A DNA stretch of 64,000 nt. Source: Streptomyces sp. NBC_00091 (lineage in GTDB: Bacteria; Actinomycetota; Actinomycetes; Streptomycetales; Streptomycetaceae). The stretch spans positions 3,906,001-3,970,000 of the forward strand of contig NZ_JAPEMA010000001.1 in the NCBI RefSeq assembly GCF_026343185.1. Direction: 5' to 3'. Positions 1 to 8,073 of the stretch are shown one piece after another. Within the stretch, counting starts at the first letter, position 1; each line of letters opens with the position of its first letter. Under the pieces are notes generated by a model that had not been told where the DNA came from, did not search any database, and saw only the letters and a program-made list of their open reading frames with translations. The translations under genes and the position numbers were made by a program.

Positions 1-263
1 TCGAAGACGGCGGCCGGCTCCAGCGGGCGCCCGTTGAGGGTGACGGAGTTCACCGAGGGGGCGATCAGGTCCGCGAAGGAGGAGGCGCCCGGGACGGCGG
101 CCCGGAAGCGCACGGTGGTCACCGAGCGGAAGGTGCGGGGGCCCTCGGCCGGTTCGGCCTCGTCCACCGCGGACCTCAGGTCGAGGACCACCTCGTACCC
201 GTCGACGGACAGCAGCTCGGCCCGCTCGCGGGCCTCGTCGCGGGACAGATTCTCACCGGGCAC
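1..263 (-). CDS. pepN: Aminopeptidase N, N-terminal fragment (cut by window edge)
   Basis: The first 87 codons of a zinc aminopeptidase (M1 family) run off the left edge, so the catalytic HEXXH region is not visible. The product starts MPGENLSRDEARERAELLSV and continues into the beta-rich N-terminal domain (SVDGYEVVLDL), which matches the actinobacterial PepN start as I know it. The GTG start at 263 is chosen because an AAGGAG ribosome binding site (270-275, minus strand) lies six bases upstream, and the next upstream GTG in the region meets a stop. PepN removes N-terminal residues from peptides in the cytoplasm. Identification rests on the N-terminus only, so confidence is moderate. Confidence 0.75.
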   Translation of the reverse strand, partial: MPGENLSRDEARERAELLSVDGYEVVLDLRSAVDEAEPAEGPRTFRSVTTVRFRAAVPGASSFADLIAPSVNSVTLNGRPLEPAAVF

Positions 264-389
264 GTTGCACTCCTTCGTGCGTGATCGCGTTCGTCCCTCG
301 AATCCTCCCACGGGGGAATGCGCACGATCTCGGCCTGGTTGGCCGATAGGAACATGACCCGTGATGCCTTATGCGACTCGAGGAGAGCC

Positions 390-1037
390 ATGACCGACAC
401 CCAGGTGCGCGAGAAGACTCCGGTCGACTTCTGGTTCGACCCGCTCTGCCCCTGGGCCTGGATGACCTCCCGCTGGATGCTCGAGGTCGAGAAGGTCCGT
501 GACGTCGAAGTGCGTTGGCACGTGATGAGCCTCGCCGTGCTCAACGAGAACAAGCTCGACGAGCTGCCCGAGCGCTACCGCGAGCTGCTCGGCCCCAAGG
601 GCTGGGCGCCGGTGCGCGTGGTGGTCGCGGCCCAGCAGAAGTTCGGCGACGAGATCACCGGCAAGCTGTACACCGAGCTGGGCACCCGCATCCACAACGA
701 GGACAAGGGCGCGACCCGCGAGGTCATCGCCGAGGCCCTGGCGGCCCTCGACCTGCCGGCCGAGCTGCTCGCGTACGCCGACTCCGACGAGTACGACGAG
801 GTGCTGCGCGCCTCCCACAACGACGGCATCGACCGCGTCGGCCAGGAGGTCGGCACCCCGGTGATCTCCGTGCCCGGCGCCGACGGCGCGGAGGTGGCCT
901 TCTTCGGCCCGGTCGTCACCCCGGCCCCGCGCGGCGAGGCCGCCGCCCGCCTGTGGGACGGCACCCTGCTGGTCGCCTCCACCCCCGGCTTCTACGAGAT
1001 CAAGCGCACCCGCACCAAGGGCCCGTCCTTCGAGTAG
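390..1037 (+). CDS. DsbA-family mycothiol-dependent nitroreductase-like protein (Rv2466c type)
   Basis: This 215-residue protein has a thioredoxin fold with a helical insertion, as in DsbA/2-hydroxychromene-2-carboxylate isomerase relatives. Over its whole length it resembles Mycobacterium tuberculosis Rv2466c, a mycothiol-dependent reductase, including DFWFDPLCPW near the N-terminus, MSLAVLNEN, the cis-Pro region VGTPVISV, and the KRTRTKGP ending. The redox motif reads C20-P-W-A23, whereas Rv2466c has CPWC, so the resolving cysteine is replaced by alanine. Start ATG 390 follows a GAGGAG ribosome binding site; the longer reading from 318 lacks one. It stands alone, divergent from pepN, and ends at a strong hairpin. 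It is probably cytoplasmic. The actual substrate is unknown. Confidence 0.8.
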   Translation: MTDTQVREKTPVDFWFDPLCPWAWMTSRWMLEVEKVRDVEVRWHVMSLAVLNENKLDELPERYRELLGPKGWAPVRVVVAAQQKFGDEITGKLYTELGTRIHNEDKGATREVIAEALAALDLPAELLAYADSDEYDEVLRASHNDGIDRVGQEVGTPVISVPGADGAEVAFFGPVVTPAPRGEAAARLWDGTLLVASTPGFYEIKRTRTKGPSFE

Positions 1038-1057
1038 GCCGGCCCGTCGCCCCACAC

Positions 1058-1096
1058 AGGAGGCCCCCGCGAGTCACGTCCTCGCGGGGGCCTCCT
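1058..1096. terminator. Strong bidirectional-looking hairpin terminator
   Basis: A perfect 16-bp stem (1058-1073 pairing with 1081-1096) has a 7-nt loop. It lies just after the DsbA-like gene and between it and the convergent superoxide dismutase gene. No U-tract follows, which is usual for Streptomyces terminators. Confidence 0.85.
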
Positions 1097-1161
1097 GCTG
1101 TACACGCCCGCGAGTGAAGGTTGAGAAGACGATCACGAGGCGGGCGGATCCGGTGCGCCGA

Positions 1162-1818
1162 TCAGCCCTTGACGGGGATCAGCAGCGGGGTGTTCGCCTT
1201 GGCGTCGGCGTAGCGTCCGGCCACGTCCTGCCAGTTGACGACCTTCCACATGGCCTCGATGAAGTCCACCTTCTGGTTCTTGTACTGGAGGTAGAAGGCG
1301 TGCTCCCAGGCGTCGAAGACCAGGATCGGCACCGAGCCCTGGCCCACGTTGCCCTGGTGGTCGTAGACCTGCTCGACGATCAGACGGCCGCTGATCGGCT
1401 CGTACGCGAGTACGCCCCAGCCGGAGCCCTGCGTCGCGGAGGACGCGAAGGTCAGCTGCTTCCTGAACTTCGCGAAGGAGCCGAAGGACTCGGCGATCGC
1501 GTCCGCCAGGTCGCCCAGGCCGTCGGCCGCGGTCGGCTCGCCGCCGCCCTCGCCGGTCTTCGGGCTGGCCATGTTGTGCCAGTAGATGCTGTGCAGGATG
1601 TGCCCGGAGAGGTGGAAGGCCAGGTTCTTCTCCAGGCCGTTCAGCGCGCCCCAGTTCTCCTTGTCGCGCGCCTCCTCCAGCTGCTCCAGCGTGGTGTTGG
1701 CGCCCGCGACGTAGGCCGCGTGGTGCTTGTCGTGGTGCAGCTCGATGATCTGCGGGTTGATCACCGGCTCGAGCGCCGCGTAGTCGTAAGGAAGCTCAGG
1801 AAGCGTGTAGATGGCCAT
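1162..1818 (-). CDS. sodF: Fe/Mn-type superoxide dismutase
   Basis: This 218-residue enzyme converts superoxide to oxygen and hydrogen peroxide in the cytoplasm. It has the family signatures: the first metal histidine in [26 protein letters not shown] in the helical domain, and [11 protein letters not shown] carrying the Asp and His ligands near the C-terminus. Length is normal for bacterial Fe/Mn SODs. In Streptomyces this type is the iron enzyme SodF, made when nickel is scarce and repressed by the nickel sensor Nur when nickel is present. The promoter region carries a good Nur-box match (1855-1871), supporting the sodF assignment over a manganese enzyme. It is a single-gene unit. Confidence 0.95.
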   Translation of the reverse strand: MAIYTLPELPYDYAALEPVINPQIIELHHDKHHAAYVAGANTTLEQLEEARDKENWGALNGLEKNLAFHLSGHILHSIYWHNMASPKTGEGGGEPTAADGLGDLADAIAESFGSFAKFRKQLTFASSATQGSGWGVLAYEPISGRLIVEQVYDHQGNVGQGSVPILVFDAWEHAFYLQYKNQKVDFIEAMWKVVNWQDVAGRYADAKANTPLLIPVKG

Positions 1819-1854
1819 GCGTGTATCCGGTCCCCTCGGCGTGCCAATCGCTTA

Positions 1855-1871
1855 TTGCAATTAATGCGCAA
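1855..1871 (-). promoter_or_regulatory. Nur (nickel-responsive) operator of sodF
   Basis: Read on the minus strand, the site is TTGCGC-N5-TTGCAA, against the Streptomyces Nur consensus tTGCaa-N5-ttGCAA. It starts four bases downstream of the proposed -10 hexamer, so a bound repressor would cover the transcription start. Site recognition is by eye; the regulator itself is not in this window. Confidence 0.65.
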
Positions 1872-1875
1872 CTGC

Positions 1876-1903
1876 ACGCTAGCAGTATCTATTCCGGGTC
1901 ACA
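1876..1903 (-). promoter_or_regulatory. Candidate sodF promoter
   Basis: On the minus strand a TGTGAC -35-like hexamer (1898-1903) is separated by 16 bases from a TAGCGT -10-like hexamer (1876-1881). The expected start point falls at the edge of the Nur box, about 55 bases before the sodF ATG. Confidence 0.5.
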
Positions 1904-1930
1904 CATAAGGGTTACCTGGGTACGAAGAAA

Positions 1931-1961
1931 GGTGGACCCCGTGTCGCACACGGGGTCCACC
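1931..1961 (-). terminator. Hairpin terminator after amino acid permease 1
   Basis: A perfect 14-bp stem (1931-1944 with 1948-1961) has a 3-nt loop. It lies downstream of the permease that ends at 1993 and insulates the sodF promoter from read-through. Confidence 0.85.
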
Positions 1962-1992
1962 TCGCAGGGGGCGGGGGAGGGCTGTCGGACCG

Positions 1993-3393
1993 TCAGCCCC
2001 GCGCCGCCGCCCGGCGCTGCATGACGTATCCGGTCGCGGCCAGGGCCGCGGTCAGCCCGCCGGTGAAGACCACCTGCACCCGGGTGTCCTCGCCCAGGGC
2101 CATCAGCACCAGCACCCCGGCGACCCCGGCCAGCGCCACCCAGGTCAGGTACGGGAAGCCCCACATCTTCACGGCCAGCTTCTCGGGGGCCTCGCGCTCC
2201 AGGCGCCGGCGCAGCACGAACTGGGAGACCGCGATGAAGCCCCAGACGATGAGGATGACCCCGCCGACCATGTTCAGCAGCCAGGCGAAGAGGGTGTCCG
2301 GGTACCAGTACGACAGCAGGACGGTGACGAACCCGAAGCCCGAGGAGGCCAGCACCGCCCGCCGCGGCACCCCGCCCGAGACCTTGCCCAGCGCCCGCGG
2401 GCCCTGGCCCCGGGCGACCAGGGAGTAGGCCATGCGCGAGGAGCCGTAGATGTTGGCGTTCATCGCGGACAGCAGGGCGATCAGGATGACCACGTTCATG
2501 ATCTGGCCGGCGGCCGGGATGCCCAGGTGGTCCAGGGTCGCGGCGTACGGGCCGTGCTCGGTGACGGCCGGGTCGTTCCAGGGCAGCAGGGTGACGATCA
2601 CCAGCATCGAGCCGACGTAGACGATCGCGATCCGCCACATGGTGGTCTTCACGGCCTTGGCCACGCCCTTGACCGGGTTCTCGGACTCGGCGGCCGCGAT
2701 GGTCACCGTCTCCAGCCCGCCGTACGCCACGACCGAGGCGAGCAGGCCGACCAGCAGACCGTCGACGCCGTTGGGCAGGAACCCGCCGTCGTGCAGCAGG
2801 TTGGCCGCGCCGGGGGAGGAGGTGCCGGGCAGCAGGCCCAGGACGGCGAGCACGCCCAGGCCCAGGAAGAGCCCGATGGCGCCGATCTTCAGGGCGGCGA
2901 ACCAGAACTCGAACTCGCCGAAGCGCGAGACGGCGCCCAGGTTGCTGACGGTGAAGACCACCATCAGGACCAGCACCCACATCCACGACGGGGTGCCCGG
3001 GAACCAGCCAGCCAGGATGTGCGCCGCGCCGATCGCCTCGATGGCCACGCCCACGACCAGCAGGGTCCAGAACATCCAGCCCGCCGTGAAGCCGGCCCAG
3101 GGGCCGATCGCCCGGTCGGCGTGCACCGAGAAGGAGCCGGAGGCCGGGTTGGCGGCGGACATCTCGCCGAGCATCCGCATCACGAACATCACGAGCAGCC
3201 CGGACACGGCGTACGCCAGCACGATCGAGGGACCGGCGGCCGCGATGCCGGCGCCGGAGCCGACGAAGAGGCCGGCGCCGATGACCCCGCCGAGGGCGAT
3301 CATCGAGAGGTGGCGCTGCTTGAGGCCGTTGCCGAGGGGGGATCCGGCCCGGGGCCGCTGCTGCTCAGGGGGTGCGGTGGTGCTCTGACTCAT
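1993..3393 (-). CDS. Amino acid permease, APC superfamily (paralogue 1)
   Basis: This 466-residue integral membrane protein is of the amino acid transporter (AAT) group of the APC superfamily, with about 12 hydrophobic segments. The first helix carries GGVIGAGLFVGSG, the conserved unwound substrate-binding glycine motif. Other AAT signatures are GEMSAANPASGSFSV, FWFAALKIGAIG and ESENPVKGVAKAV. It is expected to import an amino acid by proton symport; specificity cannot be read from the sequence. ATG 3393 is the natural start just before the hydrophilic head. Two more paralogues follow at 3541 and 5874 on the same strand. Each has its own promoter region, so this is a dispersed trio and not an operon. 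Confidence 0.9.
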   Translation of the reverse strand: MSQSTTAPPEQQRPRAGSPLGNGLKQRHLSMIALGGVIGAGLFVGSGAGIAAAGPSIVLAYAVSGLLVMFVMRMLGEMSAANPASGSFSVHADRAIGPWAGFTAGWMFWTLLVVGVAIEAIGAAHILAGWFPGTPSWMWVLVLMVVFTVSNLGAVSRFGEFEFWFAALKIGAIGLFLGLGVLAVLGLLPGTSSPGAANLLHDGGFLPNGVDGLLVGLLASVVAYGGLETVTIAAAESENPVKGVAKAVKTTMWRIAIVYVGSMLVIVTLLPWNDPAVTEHGPYAATLDHLGIPAAGQIMNVVILIALLSAMNANIYGSSRMAYSLVARGQGPRALGKVSGGVPRRAVLASSGFGFVTVLLSYWYPDTLFAWLLNMVGGVILIVWGFIAVSQFVLRRRLEREAPEKLAVKMWGFPYLTWVALAGVAGVLVLMALGEDTRVQVVFTGGLTAALAATGYVMQRRAAARG

Positions 3394-3411
3394 GGGGGCC
3401 AGTCTGCCGAT

Positions 3412-3428
3412 CGTCCGTTTATCGGACG
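3412..3428. promoter_or_regulatory. Inverted repeat upstream of permease 1, possible operator
   Basis: CGTCCG-TTTAT-CGGACG is a perfect 6-bp inverted repeat with an AT-rich spacer, placed 19 bases upstream of the permease ATG. Half-site-like TCCGGAC and CCGGACG strings recur just upstream. Position and symmetry suggest a regulator site; the protein is unknown. Confidence 0.4.
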
Positions 3429-3491
3429 TTCTGTGTCCATCATCCGGACACCGCTCTCACCGGACGTGACCGCCCGCCCCGGAAAGCGGCA

Positions 3492-3522
3492 GCAGGCCCG
3501 GGACCATGGGTCCCGGGCCTGC
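3492..3522 (-). terminator. Hairpin terminator after permease 2
   Basis: A perfect 14-bp stem (3492-3505 with 3509-3522) and 3-nt loop lie directly after the stop of the permease ending at 3541. Confidence 0.85.
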
Positions 3523-3540
3523 CGTGCGCGCGTCGAAGGG

Positions 3541-4929
3541 TCAGGACCTGCGGGCCCGCAGCTCCCGGTACACCGCCACCAGCAGCACCACGGCCGCCGC
3601 GCCGGAGGACCACAGCAGCTGCGGCCGCGCCGAGTCGTCGAACAGCATCAGCACCAGCACCGCCGCCATCCCCAGCAGCGCCGCCCACGTCAGGTACGGG
3701 AACGCCCACATCGGCAGCGTCAGCCGCTCCGGCATGGTCCGCTCCAGCCGGGGACGCAGCTTCAGCTGCGAGACCGCGATCAGCGCCCACACGAACAGCA
3801 GCACCGCGCCGACCGCGTTGAGCATGTAGAGGAAGACCGTGTCGGGCCACAGCAGGTTCAGCACCACCGACACGAAGCCGAAGGCCACCGAGGCGAGCAC
3901 CGCGCGCGTCGGCACCCCGCTGCCCGAGACCTTCAGCAGCGCCTTCGGCGCCTCGCCCCGCTCGGCCAGCGAGAACACCATGCGCGAGGAGCCGTAGAGG
4001 TTGGCGTTCAGCGCCGACAGCAGCGCCACGAACACCACGATGTTCATGATCTGGCCGGCCGCCGGGATCCCGATGGAGTCGAGGACGGCGACGTACGGGC
4101 TCTCACCGGGCTTCAGCGAGTCCCACGGCAGCAGGCTCACGATGACCAGCATCGAGCCGACGTAGAAGAAGAGGATGCGCCACACCGCGCTGCGCACCGC
4201 GCGGGACACGGACTTGGCCGGGTCGTCCGATTCGGCGGCGGCGATGGTGACGACCTCCAGGCCGCCGAAGGCGAAGACCACCGCGAGCATGCCGGCGATC
4301 ACCCCGCCGATGCCGGCCGGGAAGAAGCCGCCCCGGCCGGTCAGGTTGGTCATCCCCACCGGCTCGGTGTCGGGGAGGAAGCCGAAGACCGCCAGGGTGC
4401 CCAGGATCAGGAACAGCACGATCGCGCCGACCTTCAGCGCGGCGAACCAGAACTCGAACTCGCCGAAGTTCCGCACCGCGGCCAGGTTGCTGAGGGTGAA
4501 GACCACTATGAAGATCAGTACCCACACCCACTGGTCGACCTCGGGCAGCCACCCGTTCGCGATGTTCGCGGCGCCGGTCGCCTCCACGGCGAGCACCACG
4601 ACCAGCAGGAACCAGTACAGCCAGCCGGCCGAGAAGCCGGCCCAGCGTCCGAGGGCCTTCTCCGCGTAGACGGAGAAGGAGCCGGAGGCGGGCATCGCGG
4701 CGGACATCTCGCCGAGCATCCGCATCACCAGCATCGCGAGCACGCCCGCGAGCAGGTACGAGCAGATGATCGCGGGACCGGCGATGCCGATGCCGGCGCC
4801 GGAGCCGACGAACAGGCCGGCGCCGATCACGCCGCCGAGGCCCAGCATGGTCAGGTGACGCTGCTTGAGGCTGTGGCTCAGGGGTTCCGGGGGCAATCCG
4901 TCCTCGGTGACGGACAGGTCTTCGCGCAT
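3541..4929 (-). CDS. Amino acid permease, APC superfamily (paralogue 2)
   Basis: This 462-residue transporter belongs to the same AAT group as its neighbours, with GGVIGAGLFVGSG in the first helix, GEMSAAMPASGSFSV, and ESDDPAKSVSRAV. It has about 12 membrane segments and a short cytoplasmic head. I take ATG 4929 (MREDLSVTEDG) as the start because the longer frame begins at a TTG without a ribosome binding site; even so, the site before 4929 is weak. The terminator at 3492-3522 ends the unit. Its likely role is proton-coupled amino acid uptake; the substrate is not predictable from sequence alone. It faces away from bioY across a 284-bp intergenic region. Confidence 0.88.
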   Translation of the reverse strand: MREDLSVTEDGLPPEPLSHSLKQRHLTMLGLGGVIGAGLFVGSGAGIGIAGPAIICSYLLAGVLAMLVMRMLGEMSAAMPASGSFSVYAEKALGRWAGFSAGWLYWFLLVVVLAVEATGAANIANGWLPEVDQWVWVLIFIVVFTLSNLAAVRNFGEFEFWFAALKVGAIVLFLILGTLAVFGFLPDTEPVGMTNLTGRGGFFPAGIGGVIAGMLAVVFAFGGLEVVTIAAAESDDPAKSVSRAVRSAVWRILFFYVGSMLVIVSLLPWDSLKPGESPYVAVLDSIGIPAAGQIMNIVVFVALLSALNANLYGSSRMVFSLAERGEAPKALLKVSGSGVPTRAVLASVAFGFVSVVLNLLWPDTVFLYMLNAVGAVLLFVWALIAVSQLKLRPRLERTMPERLTLPMWAFPYLTWAALLGMAAVLVLMLFDDSARPQLLWSSGAAAVVLLVAVYRELRARRS

Positions 4930-5052
4930 GAGCAGATTCGTACTCTCGGTAGGCAAGCGACGGTGGGGGCTGCGCAAGGGATTGGCGGGAACCTACAGTC
5001 TCGCCGTAGGGCACCCGTGGGAGCAAAAAGGATGTGCCGTCGGATGTGGCCC

Positions 5053-5066
5053 GTGATCGGGATCAC
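5053..5066. promoter_or_regulatory. Palindrome GTGATC-GG-GATCAC between permease 2 and bioY
   Basis: This exact palindrome sits in the divergent region between permease 2 and bioY. It has GTGA-N6-TCAC symmetry, like a Crp-type site, and differs in one position from the Streptomyces Crp motif GTG-N6-GNCAC as I recall it. A GntR-type regulator is also possible. It is about 150 bases before bioY and 125 before the permease. Confidence 0.4.
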
Positions 5067-5213
5067 TTCAACTCGGGTGTAGGTCTGCACCTTTGTGCGG
5101 TCTCCACCAAACCGGACAGTATGGCTTTGTCCCGGTCGGCGGTGGGGCGGCGGTGCGCCGGCGATTAACGTCACGGTGACCCTGCCCGATCACCCCCACC
5201 CCACGGAGCCCCG

Positions 5214-5798
5214 ATGAGCACCGCTTCCGTCTCCTTCCGGCCCGGCGCCGTCCTCGCCGACCTGCTGCCCGCGAGCCGCGTCCGCGACATTGCGCTCGTC
5301 GTCGGCGGAGCCGCGCTCACCGGCCTGGCCGCGCAGATCTCCGTCCACGTCGACGGCCTGGCCGCCCCGATCACCGGGCAGACCTTCGCGGCCCTGCTCG
5401 TCGGCACCGCGTTCGGCGCCCGCCGCGGCTTCCTGTCCCTGGCGCTCTACACCCTGGTCGGCATGGCCGGTGTGCCGTGGTTCGCGGGCGGCTCCTCCGG
5501 CGCGGGCGGCGCGACCTTCGGGTACGTCCTCGGCATGCTGCTGGCCTCCACCCTCGTCGGCGCCCTCGCGCGGCGCGGCGGCGACCGCTCGGTGCTGCGT
5601 ACGGCCAGCACGATGGTGCTGGGCTCCGCGGTGATCTACGCGGTGGGCGTGCCGTACCTGATGGCCGTCACCGGGATCTCGCTGGGCACGGCCGTGGCCA
5701 CGGGCCTGACCCCGTTCCTGATCGGCGACGCCCTCAAGGCCGCGCTGGCCATGGGCGCGCTGCCGGCCGCCTGGAAGCTGGCCGGCCGCCGCGGCTGA
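5214..5798 (+). CDS. bioY: Biotin transporter BioY (ECF S-component)
   Basis: This 194-residue membrane protein has the BioY family layout of about six hydrophobic helices. Recognisable features are the PITGQTFAALLVGTAFG segment, the GVPWFAGGSSG loop and GYVLGMLLAS. BioY binds biotin and normally works with the energising module BioMN or a shared EcfAAT complex; no such genes are in this window, so it either uses a module encoded elsewhere or acts alone. ATG 5214 is preceded by an ACGGAG ribosome binding site. It is a single-gene unit closed by a terminator shared with the convergent permease. Confidence 0.92.
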   Translation: MSTASVSFRPGAVLADLLPASRVRDIALVVGGAALTGLAAQISVHVDGLAAPITGQTFAALLVGTAFGARRGFLSLALYTLVGMAGVPWFAGGSSGAGGATFGYVLGMLLASTLVGALARRGGDRSVLRTASTMVLGSAVIYAVGVPYLMAVTGISLGTAVATGLTPFLIGDALKAALAMGALPAAWKLAGRRG

Positions 5799-5818
5799 AC
5801 CCGCGCCGTGCACCTGCA

Positions 5819-5857
5819 CAGCAGCCCCGGACCGCGAGCGGCGGTCCGGGGCTGCTG
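5819..5857. terminator. Bidirectional terminator between bioY and permease 3
   Basis: A perfect 17-bp stem (5819-5835 with 5841-5857) with a 5-nt loop lies between two convergent genes, so it can serve both. Confidence 0.88.
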
Positions 5858-5873
5858 TCGTACGCGTACGGCA

Positions 5874-7307
5874 CTACGCGCGGGCGGCGGCCTTGCGGCG
5901 GGCGTCGCGCACCACACCGATGACCAGCACCACGGCGGCGACCAGCAGCGAGAGCATCACCGTCTTGCGGTTGCCCTCGTCGTAGACCATGTAGGCCAGG
6001 ACGAAGGTGATCATCGCGGCGGTGGCCCAGGTCAGGTACGGGAAGAGCCACATCTTGACGGTCAGCTTCTCCGGCGCCTCGCGGACCAGGATCTTGCGCA
6101 TCCGCAGCTGGGTCAGGCAGATGACCAGCCACACGAAGAGCGCGATGGCACCCGACGCGTTCAGCAGGAAGTCGAAGACCGTGTCCTTGTAGGCGTAGTT
6201 GAAGTAGACGGCGACGAAGCCGAAGACCACGGAGCCCAGGATGGCGGCCGTCGGCACGCCCTTCTTGCTGACCTTGGCGAAGGCCTTCGGGGCGTCACCG
6301 CGCTCGCCCAGCGAGAACGCCATGCGGGAAGCGGTGTACAGGCCCGAGTTCAGGCAGGACAGCACGGCCGTCAGGACGATCACGTTCATGATCTGGCCGG
6401 CGTGCGCGATGCCGATCGAGTCCAGGGCGGCGACGTACGAGCCCTTCTCGACGATCGACTTGTCGTTCCAGGGCAGCAGGGTCAGGACGATGAAGATCGA
6501 CCCCAGGTAGAAGACGCCGATGCGCCAGATCACCGAGTTGGTGGCCTTGGTGACCGCGCGACGCGGGTCCTCGGACTCACCGGCGGCCAGGGTGACGATC
6601 TCGCTGCCCATGAAGGAGAAGACGACCATCAGCACACCGGTGAGGATCGAGCCCCAGCCGTTGGGGACGAACCCGCCGGCGTCGGTGAGGTGCGCGAAGC
6701 CCGCGCCCGGGTTGTCCGAGCCCGGCAGCAGGCCGAAGACGGCGAGCATGCCGACGACCACGAAGGCGCCGATGGCGACGACCTTGATGCCCGCGAACCA
6801 GAACTCGAACTCGCCGTAGGAGGCGACCGAGCCGAGGTTGGTGACGGTCAGCACGGCCATCACGATCAGGGCCCAGGCCCACTGCGGGACGGCCGGGATC
6901 CAGCTCTCGAGGATGACGGCGCCGGCGGTGGCCTCCACGGCCAGCACGACGACCCAGAAGAACCAGTACAGCCAGCCGATGGAGAAGCCGGCCCAGCGGC
7001 CCAGCGCGCGGTCGGCGTAGGCGGAGAAAGAGCCCGAGTTCGGGCTGGCGGCGGCCATCTCGCCGAGCATCCGCATCACGAAGACGACCATCGCGCCGAC
7101 GAGGGCGTACGAGATCAGGATGGCGGGGCCGGCCTTGGCGATGCCGCCGCCGGAGCCGACGAAGAGTCCGGCGCCGATGACGCCGCCGATGGCGATCATG
7201 GACAGGTGGCGGTTCTTGAGACCGGCCTTCAGACCGTCGGAGGGCTGGGCGGAACCGGGGTCACCGGTCGGGTCGCCTGCCTTCTGAAGGGTCGTCGTGG
7301 TGCTCAT
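5874..7307 (-). CDS. Amino acid permease, APC superfamily (paralogue 3)
   Basis: This 477-residue transporter is the third AAT-group member in the window. It shows GGVIGAGLFVGSG, GEMAAASPNSGSFSA and GESEDPRRAVTKAT and the usual 12-helix hydrophobicity. It looks closest to the GABA/asparagine/cycloserine permease branch, but that is only an impression. The start is ATG 7307 (MSTTTTLQKAG), with AAGGA seven bases upstream; a longer start at 7340 has no such site. The 212-bp upstream region shared with rpiB contains a small 6-bp hairpin (7405-7418) and an AT-rich stretch near 7435-7475, probably promoters for both genes. Confidence 0.9.
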   Translation of the reverse strand: MSTTTTLQKAGDPTGDPGSAQPSDGLKAGLKNRHLSMIAIGGVIGAGLFVGSGGGIAKAGPAILISYALVGAMVVFVMRMLGEMAAASPNSGSFSAYADRALGRWAGFSIGWLYWFFWVVVLAVEATAGAVILESWIPAVPQWAWALIVMAVLTVTNLGSVASYGEFEFWFAGIKVVAIGAFVVVGMLAVFGLLPGSDNPGAGFAHLTDAGGFVPNGWGSILTGVLMVVFSFMGSEIVTLAAGESEDPRRAVTKATNSVIWRIGVFYLGSIFIVLTLLPWNDKSIVEKGSYVAALDSIGIAHAGQIMNVIVLTAVLSCLNSGLYTASRMAFSLGERGDAPKAFAKVSKKGVPTAAILGSVVFGFVAVYFNYAYKDTVFDFLLNASGAIALFVWLVICLTQLRMRKILVREAPEKLTVKMWLFPYLTWATAAMITFVLAYMVYDEGNRKTVMLSLLVAAVVLVIGVVRDARRKAAARA

Positions 7308-7519
7308 GGACGATTCCTTAGGTTCTCGGGGTTCCGGCATTCAAACCCGATACGTGGCCGGGGCGGAAGACCCTGTTCCGATAGTTGCCTAAGGCCCTGA
7401 GTCCGGGACCAAGGTCCCAACCCCTCCCGTCAGGCTTCTTTGGGTTTACTTGAGGTTTAGAAGTGATTTATGCGACACCCTCTGTCGGCCCTTGAGGCGT
7501 CGCGTGCCACACTCGACCC

Positions 7520-8008
7520 ATGCGCGTGTATCTCGGATCCGACCATGCCGGCTTTGAGCTCAAGAACCACCTGGTGGACTGGCTCAAGAACAACGGCCAC
7601 GAGCCCGTCGACTGCGGGCCCCACATCTACGACGCCGTCGACGACTACCCGCCGTTCTGCCTGCGCGCCGCGGAGAAGACCGCCGCGGACGCCGACAGCC
7701 TCGGCGTCGTGATCGGCGGCTCCGGCAACGGCGAGCAGATCGCCGCGAACAAGGTCAAGGGCGTCCGCGCCATCCTCGCCTGGAGCGTGGAGACCGCGAA
7801 GCTCGGCCGCGAGCACAACAACGCCAACGTCATCTCCGTCGGCGGCCGGATGCACACCCAGGACGAGGCCGTCAGCTTCATCGAGGCCTTCCTGGCGACC
7901 CCGTACTCCGACGAGGAGCGCCACACGCGCCGCATCGAGATGCTCTCCGCGTACGAGACCACCGGCGAGCTCCCCCCGATCCCGGCCCACCACCCGCAGG
8001 ACCAGTAG
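7520..8008 (+). CDS. rpiB: Ribose-5-phosphate isomerase B
   Basis: This 162-residue enzyme interconverts ribulose 5-phosphate and ribose 5-phosphate in the pentose phosphate pathway. It has the LacA/RpiB fold signatures YLGSDHAGFELK, the GVVIGGSGNGEQIAANK anion-binding segment and NVISVGGRM. The long C-terminal tail with RHTRRIEML is typical of the actinobacterial form, in which a glutamate replaces the catalytic cysteine. A CACACT hexamer six bases before the ATG and the lack of a ribosome binding site suggest a leaderless transcript. It ends 65 bases before the glycosylase gene and may be cotranscribed with it. Confidence 0.95.
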   Translation: MRVYLGSDHAGFELKNHLVDWLKNNGHEPVDCGPHIYDAVDDYPPFCLRAAEKTAADADSLGVVIGGSGNGEQIAANKVKGVRAILAWSVETAKLGREHNNANVISVGGRMHTQDEAVSFIEAFLATPYSDEERHTRRIEMLSAYETTGELPPIPAHHPQDQ

Positions 8009-8073
8009 GACCGGACCCCCGTGCCGCCGGACGGTGTCCGGCGGCACGTCCGTGAGCATCGAGGAGCACCGCC

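Noticed and set aside
2527..5082. Open frame of 851 codons on the plus strand across two permease genes
   Set aside because: It is antisense to two clear membrane transporters, and its translation is low-complexity His/Arg/Gly/Gln sequence typical of high-GC reverse frames.
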